NCBI GenBank assembly: GCA_022425585.1
Contig: JAKMFF010000259.1
Location: forward strand, 1 to 12,003
Source: Candidatus Poseidoniaceae archaeon
GTDB lineage: Archaea; Thermoplasmatota; Poseidoniia; Poseidoniales; Poseidoniaceae
DNA length: 12,003 bases
Reading direction: 5' to 3'
Under the pieces are notes generated by a model. That model saw only the letters and a program-made list of their open reading frames with translations. It searched no databases and had not been told where the DNA came from. Below, in pieces: positions 1-6,338 of the stretch. The translations under genes were made by a program, and so were the position numbers. The stretch's first letter is position 1. Each line of letters starts with the position of its first letter.

Positions 1-989
1 TCGCGATTCTTGGTCTTGGAAATTGGGGTACTGCGGTCGCAAGAATGTGGCTTTTGGAAGGTCACAAAGTAAAAGGCTGGACAATTGAACAAGAAGTCTA
101 TGAGTCTATTACCATGGACGGAATCAACAAAAAGTACCTGCCAGACCATTCTGTAGAAGGATTAGAAGCAACTATGCGAATAGAAGAGGCACTTGATGGC
201 GTAGAAATTGTCGTTCTTGCTGTGCCTTCTTCGGTGATATTAGACGTGGTTGATGACATAATACCCCATCTAAGACCTGGCCATGTTCTCATTGACTTGG
301 CAAAAGGTCTTGCACCAGGAAAGCGGCTAATTTCTGAGGCTATTAACGAAAAATTAGTGGCGGCAAAAAAGAGTAACACATTGGCCGTAGTTACCGGTCC
401 AACTATTGCCCCTGAAGCAGCAGGTGGAGTAATAACAACCGCACTTGTTGCTAGCGAGGATGAATCAGTAGCAAAGCGTCTAGCTGAAACCCTAACCACA
501 CAGACGTTTATTCTTCACTCGGCATCTGATCCTGTTGGTGCAGAATTATGGGGTGCTTTCAAGAATGTCATCGCCCTAACGTGTGGACTTGTTGACGGAC
601 TCAAAAAAATTGGAAGTTTAGGCGGTGACAACCTCAAAGCCGCGATTTTTATGGCTGGTTTCAAAGAAGGCTGCTTACTTTTACCACAACTTGGTGCTAG
701 AGCAGAGGTTGCATTTGGTCCGGCGGGACTTGGCGATTTGTACGTTACCGCTACTTCCCCATATGGAAGAAATAGGCGAATGGGTGAAAAATTAGGCACC
801 GGTTTAACCGTCGATGAAGCATTAGCAGAGATGACTATGGTTGCGGAAGGCGTTAGAGCTGCAAGAATGTTCATTCGAAGAGCTGAGGATGAAAGTATCG
901 AAGTTCCGTTTACCACAGCAATCAATACTTTACTTGATGGCGAAATCGATGCAGAAGAATGCTGCAGAAGAATCGTTGGCCTAAATTGA
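1..989 (+). CDS. gpsA: NAD(P)-dependent glycerol-3-phosphate dehydrogenase GpsA, 5'-truncated by the window edge
   Basis: This enzyme interconverts dihydroxyacetone phosphate and sn-glycerol 3-phosphate in the cytoplasm, supplying the bacterial-type lipid backbone. The reading frame is open from base 3, and 328 residues are visible. The family usually has about 330-340, so only a few N-terminal codons are missing. Residues 4-9 (GLGNWG), then TA, form the Rossmann dinucleotide loop. Other family blocks are DLAKG with Lys101, GPTIAPE near 132, GAFKNVIAL with the catalytic-position Lys187, GGDNLKAA near 208, GPAGLGDLYVTATSP, and the substrate-loop GRNRRMGEKLG near 255, followed by VAEGVRAA. A first in-frame ATG lies at base 45, but starting there would delete the nucleotide-binding loop, so it is not the start. 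The stop is at 987-989. In an archaeon this gene is notable because archaeal lipids normally use glycerol-1-phosphate. Family identity is very secure; the physiological direction is not visible. Confidence 0.95.
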   Translation, partial: AILGLGNWGTAVARMWLLEGHKVKGWTIEQEVYESITMDGINKKYLPDHSVEGLEATMRIEEALDGVEIVVLAVPSSVILDVVDDIIPHLRPGHVLIDLAKGLAPGKRLISEAINEKLVAAKKSNTLAVVTGPTIAPEAAGGVITTALVASEDESVAKRLAETLTTQTFILHSASDPVGAELWGAFKNVIALTCGLVDGLKKIGSLGGDNLKAAIFMAGFKEGCLLLPQLGARAEVAFGPAGLGDLYVTATSPYGRNRRMGEKLGTGLTVDEALAEMTMVAEGVRAARMFIRRAEDESIEVPFTTAINTLLDGEIDAEECCRRIVGLN

Positions 990-1010
990 CCGCTTTTTGA
1001 GTCGGTGTTG

Positions 1011-1020
1011 TTTTGTATAT
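1011..1020 (+). promoter_or_regulatory. Possible TATA box for the small winged-helix gene
   Basis: The AT-rich run ttttgtatat ends 18 bases before the ATG at 1039. Archaeal transcription normally starts about 25 bases downstream of the TATA centre, so this would give a leaderless or nearly leaderless mRNA from that ATG. It lies just after the gpsA stop codon. Support is spacing and composition only. Confidence 0.35.
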
Positions 1021-1038
1021 CATCACCATCAGGGTATC

Positions 1039-1254
1039 ATGGCGGATGATTTGACCGAACTTGAAGCGAGACTCTTTGAGTGGATTAGACAATCTGATTT
1101 CGATACTATGCCATGGTCTACTGCAAGCGCAGCAAAAGCGTTCAAAGTAAAGAAGGACGAAATATACGAAGCAGTAGCCGCTTTAACAAGAAAAGTCCCT
1201 GAACGCATTCAAGTATTTTACAAAGAAGGATCAGTTCACATTGCCGCAGAGTGA
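1039..1254 (+). CDS. Small winged helix-turn-helix-like protein (71 aa)
   Basis: I do not recognise a named family. The 71-residue sequence reads as a single compact winged helix: helix 1 near 5-18 (TELEARLFEWIRQ), helix 2 near 28-36 (TASAAKAFKV), helix 3 near 38-52 (KKDEIYEAVAALTRKV), then two short strands near 57-69 (RIQVFYKEGSVHIA) that would form the wing. A frame-open TTG at 997 would add 14 residues rich in Cys and His with no resemblance to a helix. I chose ATG 1039 because the fold begins there and a TATA-like run sits at leaderless spacing. The gene follows gpsA by 49 bp and meets the permease gene tail to tail with only 4 bp between stops. A DNA-binding role is inferred from the predicted fold; no target is visible. 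Confidence 0.7.
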   Translation: MADDLTELEARLFEWIRQSDFDTMPWSTASAAKAFKVKKDEIYEAVAALTRKVPERIQVFYKEGSVHIAAE

Positions 1255-1258
1255 GTAC

Positions 1259-2200
1259 TTATTCTTCTTCCTTTTTCGAGTACATTTCTACAGCCATGGA
1301 AGGCGGTAAAATAACACTCCACCACTTAGGCCTTTTCACGTCTCCTTCCTCAGTTACAAATGAACGGATTAGCATAGAAATAAGATCTATTATTACTACG
1401 ACTACAAAGACTACAATTAGTAAGGCAAATGCCTTGTTGTAATCAAATGGCGGATTGATGTAATTATCGATGTACATCCCGATACCTCCAGCACCTACAA
1501 GACCTAAAACCGCCCCATGCCTTACATTATACTCGAACATGAATAATAATTGACTTAGAAGATGATTACTAGACTCTGGAATCACTACATGGAATAATTG
1601 TTCAGAATGTGTCAAACCCATTGCTAAACCAGACTCTAACGGCGCATTATGAACTCCTTCCATGGCTTCATACTGTAGTTTGCCTAAATATCCAATAGTG
1701 TACAAAGTCATGGCTAAAATTCCTGGCAATGGCCCAAAACCAAGGGCGATTGCAAATAATAAAGCCCAAATTATACTGGGTAGACTTCGTAGTCCAGCGA
1801 GTAAAACTCTTGCAGGCATTGCAATCGGTAGTGGAGCCATATTATTTGCTGCCAAGGAGGCAATTGGGACGGCAATGAAAAAGCCAATCAAAGTTGCAAC
1901 AAATGCCATTTTTATGGTAATTACCATTCCTGTCCAAGCCTTAGAACAAAATAATTCAATATTTTCATTACATACATCTCCATTGGGTTTATGTAATGAA
2001 CCATCTGCCCAAACTTCTGCTTGTAAAACCGACCAATCTGGGGGTAAGAGATCTTCACTGAAGAATGTGTTTAATTTTTCAGGTGCACCTTCTATTTGAC
2101 CCCAATCATCGACTAAGTCATCTAGAAATAACCACGCTAGAAGTATTAAGGAAATACCAACAAAAAATAATTTCTTATTGATTGGAATCACCTTCCTCAA
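1259..2200 (-). CDS. PhnE-type ABC transporter permease (inferred channel for the transferrin-like receptor)
   Basis: This is an inner-membrane permease of the phosphonate (PhnE) subfamily. There is an N-terminal helix at about 11-26, then an outward-facing insert (about 28-88) with two cysteines (77, 85). The transport core follows, with helices near 90-117, 128-155, 157-173, 213-240 and 255-280. The coupling loop that docks on the ATPase is visible as EAMEGV (178-183) with Gly191. The blocks LRSLPSIIWALLFA (137-150) and NVRHGAVLGLVGAGGIG (225-241) are typical of PhnE. The open frame begins with TTG at 2200, but GTG at 2191 is an equally possible start; either overlaps the ATPase 3' end, suggesting translational coupling. 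It is the last gene of the three-gene operon. The family is secure; the substrate is inferred from the binding protein and may be Fe(III) rather than phosphonate. Confidence 0.88.
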   Translation of the reverse strand: MRKVIPINKKLFFVGISLILLAWLFLDDLVDDWGQIEGAPEKLNTFFSEDLLPPDWSVLQAEVWADGSLHKPNGDVCNENIELFCSKAWTGMVITIKMAFVATLIGFFIAVPIASLAANNMAPLPIAMPARVLLAGLRSLPSIIWALLFAIALGFGPLPGILAMTLYTIGYLGKLQYEAMEGVHNAPLESGLAMGLTHSEQLFHVVIPESSNHLLSQLLFMFEYNVRHGAVLGLVGAGGIGMYIDNYINPPFDYNKAFALLIVVFVVVVIIDLISMLIRSFVTEEGDVKRPKWWSVILPPSMAVEMYSKKEEE

Positions 2201-2978
2201 TCAAATTTCCCTCAGTGATACGCCAAATTCTATCAGCGAGTTGGATAGCTCTTTCTTCATGATGTTCAATTAATACTAAGGTCGCTCCAATTTCGTCGAC
2301 TATCTTTTTAGTAGCAGAAATTATAGAATTTACATTCTCTTTATCGAGTTCTCCTAAGAATTCATCTGCAAGGATTATTCTGGGCCTTTGGGCAAGTGTT
2401 CTTGCAATAGCAACACGTCTTTGTTGACCTCCGGAAAGAATTCTAACCGGTTCATCTGCAATGTCTAAAATTTTCAATGCCCTCATGGCACTATCCACAT
2501 CGTCTTTGAGTTTCTGATTTAGTGGAAACCAAAATGGATACCATCTTGACCTTCTTGTTCTGGCTCCTAATGAGACGTTACTTCGTACTGTGGAGTGTCT
2601 TATTAGACCAAGTCTTTGGGGGATATATCCAATTCCACCTCTTTTGGGATAGTTATGAGATATCTGTCCAGTTAGAGGTCGAATTAAGCCTGCAATAGTC
2701 CTCATCAAAGTAGTCTTTCCAATTCCAGATGAGCCCAAAATTGCAATCGTATCTCCAGGATAAATGGTTTTGTTAATATCTGATACCAATGGTTTGTCAT
2801 AGCCAACAGATAGACCTCTAAGAGTTACACCCTCAGAGTCTATCTGCTGTACCTCATCACCGCCTCGAGAGGCGGGATTTTCGACTACCAAGTAACCACC
2901 ACAGCAACTCCCTTGAATTATTCTATTTAGAGCAAGTAGGTCATTCTTGTTCAGATGTTTCTGCATCAGTAATTCCAT
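2175..2978 (-). CDS. PhnC-type ABC transporter ATP-binding subunit
   Basis: This cytoplasmic ATPase drives import together with the adjacent permease. All hallmarks are intact: Walker A GSSGIGKTT (82-90), Q-loop Gln121 in GYIPQRLG, signature LSGGQQRR (181-188), Walker B IILADE (201-206, catalytic Glu206), and H-loop His239 in LIEHHEE. The ABC fold starts near residue 50 (EGVTLRGLSVGY). The roughly 50 preceding residues, including GSCCGGYL, are not part of a normal ABC domain. Two in-frame ATGs occur, at 2978 and 2966. Both overlap the 3' end of the binding-protein gene, which stops at 2941. A TTG within codons 29-31 could also be the start, which would shorten the odd N-terminus. At 267 residues it is near the usual length for PhnC. 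It overlaps both neighbours, marking a tightly coupled operon. Assignment as an importer ATPase is secure; substrate is inferred from context. Confidence 0.9.
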   Translation of the reverse strand: MELLMQKHLNKNDLLALNRIIQGSCCGGYLVVENPASRGGDEVQQIDSEGVTLRGLSVGYDKPLVSDINKTIYPGDTIAILGSSGIGKTTLMRTIAGLIRPLTGQISHNYPKRGGIGYIPQRLGLIRHSTVRSNVSLGARTRRSRWYPFWFPLNQKLKDDVDSAMRALKILDIADEPVRILSGGQQRRVAIARTLAQRPRIILADEFLGELDKENVNSIISATKKIVDEIGATLVLIEHHEERAIQLADRIWRITEGNLIEEGDSNQ

Positions 2979-5157
2979 ACTTATCTGAGGAGTGATAATA
3001 CTCAGACAAACCTGGCACTGAACCTAGAAGGTCAGAATAACTTGCCAAATGATTTTGGCTGTTTCCTGCCTTCAATCCATAACCCTTCGAAGTAACAGAA
3101 GATAGAATCTCTCCACCACATTGGTTCATAGGAATATCAGCAACTTGGTTAGTCACTGTGTTATAACATCCTGTGTAATTTTGACCTCCCATAGGATAAT
3201 TGTCAACCCACATTTCATCGTTCCAACTCAACATTACATTCAAAATTGCATTACGTGTGTGGATATCCAACTTTTCAGGATTATACATTACAGGGTGACT
3301 TGGAGATTGACCAAATGATGGCAACTGAATATATTGATCCATTGCAAGGCACCAAGCTTCATTTTCTAATGCATCATCACTGCCACAGTATTTTTCAACT
3401 GTACTGAAATCGTCTCCCTTAGCAAAAGCAACATCTCCATATCCTTCACTCAAACACTCAATAGCACCACTATATCCCGAATATAGGGCTCCAGAATCAG
3501 GAATTGATGCTGGATTTCCATTACTTCCCGAGCCATCGAAATGATTGTCTATAGTATTGCGAAGAGAATTAATATCAGAAGTATCACCTACTGGATTGAC
3601 ATAACCATTCTTGATTAGATAACCCATAGGCATCAACATTCCAGCAGATTTTAGCCATCCTGTGTGACAAGAAGTCTTTCCTGCCATTAATGCGAATGGG
3701 TCTGTTGAGTCATCTCCGTCCAAGTGAGCATTAGCGATATCTGAACCGTTTAGAACCCATGCTGAAGCATTGTAATGTGTCGCTCCTTCTGCGGTTGTGG
3801 TTTCAACAGCTAATACAGAAAGTCCGTATTGTTTCCATCCAATCCATGCTGGTCCACCTTCCATGAATCCAATATCTGCATTTCCAAATCTTAATGCTTG
3901 GATAATCATTCCTTCGGATGAAACATCATACAAATTAACATTCACTCCAAGGTCTGATGCAAGTCTATCAGCCATTCCTTGAGCATCAGCATTTGCACTT
4001 GCGTCATCTGCTAAATAATATGCAACATTAATTGTTGATTTTATTGCAGCAGTTTCTGAACCATTTGTGAAAGCATTGCCATACTTACTAGAAATACCTG
4101 GGATATTTTGAAGCGCTGCTCCATATGTTCCCAAATGTACTTGAGCATCGGTAACAATCATAGCATCTGTACCTAGAACATTGTTTAGAATTTCTAGGCC
4201 ATTGGTATCATCTTTCATTGCGACAAGTGCATCTTGAATCAATGTCACTTTGTCTGCTGCGAGGACATCACTGTTATACATGACAGAGTGACTAGGAGAT
4301 GATCCAAATTTCGGTAAAGCAACATATTGACTCATGTCCAAACACCATGCTTGATTCAAGGTTGCATCCTCATTATCACAATATGAAGCAACTGTGGAAT
4401 CCTTAGCAAATGCTACATCTCCATATCCAGTACTCAAACATTCAACGGCTCCACTATATCCTGAGTACAATGCGCCACTTTCTGGAATAGAAGCTAGATT
4501 TCCAGCACCTGTACTTCCATCAAAGTAGTGATTTATTGTAGTTCGCAAAGTTTCAGTATCAGACATATCTCCTTGAACATTGACATATCCGTTACCAATC
4601 ATGTAACCCATAGGCATCAACATTCCCGCTGATTTTAGCCATCCGGTGTGACAAGATGTTTTTCCAGCAAGTAGGGAGAAAGGATCGGTTGAATCATCAC
4701 TGTCGAGATGAGCTTTTGCTATTTCTGAATCTGCTTTGACCCAAGCATGTGCATCATAGTATGCACGACCGTCGGATTTAGTATCCGCAGCCATAACCTC
4801 GAGCCCGTATGCATTCCAGCCAACCCAAGCAGGGCCACCATCAATGTTCATTGCAATGTCAGCATTTCCAAATCGAAGCGCTTCCATAGCAATTCCTGAA
4901 CTTCCAACATCATACAATGAAACATCCATATCTAACTTATCACAGAGATAATCTGCAATCTGTTGAGGATTGGACATATCTGTATCTGTCAAATCCTCTT
5001 TTATTTCATAGGCTATTTTTAATTCATCTCCACTACAATTATCTGTAGAAGATGTAGAATCATCATCACTACTAATACAACCTGCCATAGCAGTAGTCAC
5101 AATTAATAGTATCATCATGCTGGATTTTGCAATTCTGGTTTCCAACATTTTACCCAC
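2941..5157 (-). CDS. Bilobal transferrin-like substrate-binding lipoprotein of an ABC importer
   Basis: This is a surface lipoprotein made of two homologous lobes that would bind ligand and deliver it to the downstream PhnE/PhnC-type transporter. A signal peptide with lipobox MAGC (Cys27) is followed by an acidic Ser/Thr/Asp linker. Lobe 1 spans about 45-360 and lobe 2 about 373-725. Each lobe contains, in the order found in animal transferrins: an acidic ligand in D/E-GGPAW (Asp106; Glu433), Tyr before AW (Tyr134; Tyr462), KTSCHTG with the anion-site Thr (171; 499), Lys where transferrin has Arg124 (175; 503), GYSGA with Tyr (234; 562), CLS.GYGDVAFAK, and SPSH with His (290; 621). Cys169/Cys240 and Cys497/Cys568 match the conserved cleft disulfide. 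Lobe 2 has a Cys664/Cys680 insertion near its end. The frame opens with GTG at 5157; ATG at 5148 is the likelier start. A generic label would be phosphate/phosphonate-binding PhnD-like protein. Fe(III) binding is inferred. Confidence 0.82.
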   Translation of the reverse strand: MGKMLETRIAKSSMMILLIVTTAMAGCISSDDDSTSSTDNCSGDELKIAYEIKEDLTDTDMSNPQQIADYLCDKLDMDVSLYDVGSSGIAMEALRFGNADIAMNIDGGPAWVGWNAYGLEVMAADTKSDGRAYYDAHAWVKADSEIAKAHLDSDDSTDPFSLLAGKTSCHTGWLKSAGMLMPMGYMIGNGYVNVQGDMSDTETLRTTINHYFDGSTGAGNLASIPESGALYSGYSGAVECLSTGYGDVAFAKDSTVASYCDNEDATLNQAWCLDMSQYVALPKFGSSPSHSVMYNSDVLAADKVTLIQDALVAMKDDTNGLEILNNVLGTDAMIVTDAQVHLGTYGAALQNIPGISSKYGNAFTNGSETAAIKSTINVAYYLADDASANADAQGMADRLASDLGVNVNLYDVSSEGMIIQALRFGNADIGFMEGGPAWIGWKQYGLSVLAVETTTAEGATHYNASAWVLNGSDIANAHLDGDDSTDPFALMAGKTSCHTGWLKSAGMLMPMGYLIKNGYVNPVGDTSDINSLRNTIDNHFDGSGSNGNPASIPDSGALYSGYSGAIECLSEGYGDVAFAKGDDFSTVEKYCGSDDALENEAWCLAMDQYIQLPSFGQSPSHPVMYNPEKLDIHTRNAILNVMLSWNDEMWVDNYPMGGQNYTGCYNTVTNQVADIPMNQCGGEILSSVTSKGYGLKAGNSQNHLASYSDLLGSVPGLSEYYHSSDKYGITDAETSEQE
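3619..3684 (-). repeat. Intragenic direct repeat, lobe 2 copy of the anion-site segment
   Basis: This copy encodes residues 492-513 of the transferrin-like lipoprotein. It pairs with 4603-4668, which lies 984 bp upstream in the gene (328 codons). The two 66-bp copies differ at seven positions by direct comparison, all synonymous, so the 22 encoded residues are identical. This is the most conserved block of a duplication that spans both lobes. Confidence 0.85.
4603..4668 (-). repeat. Intragenic direct repeat, lobe 1 copy of the anion-site segment
   Basis: This copy encodes residues 164-185 (AGKTSCHTG followed by WLKSAGMLMPMGY), the segment corresponding to the carbonate-binding helix start of transferrins. 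See the partner at 3619-3684. Complete protein identity alongside silent differences points to strong selection on the site, recent duplication, or gene conversion. Confidence 0.85.
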
Positions 5158-5160
5158 TCT

Positions 5161-5176
5161 TTTAGGGTAGCCGAAA
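5161..5176. promoter_or_regulatory. DtxR/IdeR-like operator, proximal copy
   Basis: The sequence TTTAGG-GTAG-CCGAAA is a near-perfect inverted repeat with one mismatch in the arms. Its core TTAGGGTAGCCGAA matches 12 of 14 bases of the start of the classical DtxR site (TTAGGTTAGCCTAA). It covers the predicted transcription start of the transferrin-like operon, where a bound repressor would block initiation. Protein binding is inferred from sequence resemblance only. Confidence 0.55.
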
Positions 5177-5185
5177 AGTAAGTGC

Positions 5186-5193
5186 TATATATT
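5186..5193 (-). promoter_or_regulatory. TATA box of the transferrin-like transporter operon
   Basis: On the minus strand the sequence is AATATATA, preceded by a purine-rich CCTAAAG that could act as the BRE for TFB. The expected start, about 25 bases downstream, is near 5163. That gives a leader of about 15 bases to ATG 5148. The box sits precisely between two similar palindromes. Confidence 0.6.
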
Positions 5194-5194
5194 C

Positions 5195-5210
5195 TTTAGG
5201 CTTCCCTAAA
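5195..5210. promoter_or_regulatory. DtxR/IdeR-like operator, distal copy
   Basis: TTTAGG-CTTC-CCTAAA is a perfect 6-bp inverted repeat with a 4-bp spacer, the arm spacing of the TTAGG-N4-CCTAA core of DtxR/IdeR iron boxes. It abuts the TATA box and overlaps the likely BRE, so occupancy would exclude TFB/TBP. Its centre is 34 bp from that of the proximal copy. Confidence 0.6.
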
Positions 5211-5231
5211 ATATCAAAACTATGAACGTAA

Positions 5232-5255
5232 CCACTACTTTGATTTTAGTAGTGG
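5232..5255. terminator. Perfect 8-bp stem-loop, possible terminator or 3' processing hairpin
   Basis: CCACTACT (5232-5239) and AGTAGTGG (5248-5255) pair perfectly around an 8-base AT-rich loop. On the plus strand it is followed by cttttac. On the minus strand it lies about 105 bp after the stop of the 5360-6250 gene and just upstream of the transferrin-like operon promoter, so it may end or protect that gene's mRNA. The minus-strand side has no long T run, which weakens the terminator reading. Confidence 0.4.
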
Positions 5256-5359
5256 CTTTTACAAAATGAGCTTAAACCATCTTGACTATGTTGGAAAACA
5301 GCGATCATTCTTTCAAGATATATAGCGGCTATATCAAATTAAAACAGTAATGATTATCT

Positions 5360-6250
5360 TTAGGATAACCACTGTGAAACTAGACTTTCAGCATACCTGT
5401 CTTGACTTATACCAGTATGCCCAATTGGACGGACCACAACTAGCAAATCCAATTCCCCACCCCATGTGCCTTTTGCTACGCAAAATACCTCACCTACTTT
5501 GACACCGTTGGGATCTGAACTCAAAGTCAAACTCCGTAAATCATATAGCCTAATATCCAATTCATGATTACCTGTTGCTGTTTGAAAGGTATGTTTGGCT
5601 TTATCTTCAATGGGTAGTAATTTCATCTCCTCAGGGTCGATGTTGAAGACAATTTGTTCATCAAGTAACTGGATTGCTTGATCCATTCTCGATTGTTGCA
5701 TATTGAATGCATCTGCAATGTTTAGCGTTGAGGAGGCAAGAGATAATTTGGAAAACTGGTGAGAGGTCCTGATGGTCAATGATTGGACAATCTCAACGTT
5801 TAATCCGCCCTCATCGGGCAGCATTAGCCAAGTATATTGCTTGCCAGCAGGATAAATTGGGGCATTGGGATTTTCAGTAAAAAGTGGCTCGCCCCATTCA
5901 TCAGGCGATTTAGGTTCGGATGTTGGAACAAAGCCACCCATTAACAAAACCACTACCATGGATACTGCAGCATAGGCTCTTATTTTGCCAAATTCTTGCC
6001 ATGAAACACGACCTGCGGGGCTAATTATTGATAGTATCAGAACTAGAGGTAAAATAACCAATATCCCATATGGAACAAACCATAAAAGAAACACGCATCC
6101 AATTAAAAATTCAAGTCCATATTGCCCGTATGCATTGCGATAATCCAACTCAGAATCATCGCTCGAATATCTGTGTTTTAGATAAACAACAGCATAGACT
6201 ACAGCCACCATGGATAATGAAACTAATACTGAGCCAAGCACCTTAATCAC
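5360..6250 (-). CDS. Uncharacterised membrane protein with an external or cytoplasmic C-terminal domain (296 aa)
   Basis: I do not recognise this family. Hydrophobic segments lie near 5-24, 47-78 (long enough for two short helices around Pro60/Pro68) and 92-108. A polar domain (about 110-296) follows, beginning with a Pro/Glu-rich stretch (TSEPKSPDEWGEPLF, NPNAPIYP). It looks mixed alpha/beta, contains only Cys258, and has no recognisable catalytic motif. The frame opens with GTG at 6250; another GTG at 6241 is also possible. A run reading CCTTAAAAGCA on the minus strand (about 6263-6273) is a candidate TATA box at leaderless distance. It is divergent from the ABC-2 exporter genes and upstream of, but probably transcribed separately from, the transferrin-like operon, from which it is separated by 202 bp holding a hairpin and operators. 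Any functional link to either transporter is unproven. Confidence 0.75.
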   Translation of the reverse strand: MIKVLGSVLVSLSMVAVVYAVVYLKHRYSSDDSELDYRNAYGQYGLEFLIGCVFLLWFVPYGILVILPLVLILSIISPAGRVSWQEFGKIRAYAAVSMVVVLLMGGFVPTSEPKSPDEWGEPLFTENPNAPIYPAGKQYTWLMLPDEGGLNVEIVQSLTIRTSHQFSKLSLASSTLNIADAFNMQQSRMDQAIQLLDEQIVFNIDPEEMKLLPIEDKAKHTFQTATGNHELDIRLYDLRSLTLSSDPNGVKVGEVFCVAKGTWGGELDLLVVVRPIGHTGISQDRYAESLVSQWLS

Positions 6251-6294
6251 CTACAGGATTTGCTTTTAAGGCAAGAAGGTTTGCTTTGATTGAG

Positions 6295-6302
6295 ATAATA
6301 TA
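6295..6302 (+). promoter_or_regulatory. Candidate TATA box for the ABC-2 exporter operon
   Basis: ATAATATA is centred about 40 bases before the ATG at 6339. A start near 6324 would leave a leader of roughly 15 bases. The element is nearly symmetrical (TATATTAT on the other strand) and lies in the 88-bp divergent spacer, so it might also serve the minus-strand gene. Confidence 0.4.
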
Positions 6303-6338
6303 CGGTAGTTTGTCAAGCATGAACAGATTAGCGGTGTT

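Noticed and set aside
997..1038. TTG start giving a 14-residue His/Cys-rich N-terminal extension of the small winged-helix protein
   Set aside because: The three consecutive His codons look metal-binding, but the segment overlaps a likely TATA box and precedes an ATG at leaderless spacing, so it is probably untranslated.
1662..2099. A 145-codon plus-strand frame across the permease gene
   Set aside because: Antisense to a well-supported PhnE-type permease with conserved motifs; the product shows no domain.
2941..5157. Plain PhnD phosphonate-binding protein as the final call
   Set aside because: The context is PhnCE-like, but the lobe motifs (SCHTG, GYSGA..CL, GDVAFAK, SPSH) and Cys pairing fit transferrins much better than the STSG-type motif of PhnD. 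It is kept as the alternative label.
5317..5335. Imperfect palindrome GATATATAGC-G-GCTATATC
   Set aside because: It has a bulged base and is AT-rich; it could be a chance element or TATA-like sequence with no gene at the right spacing.
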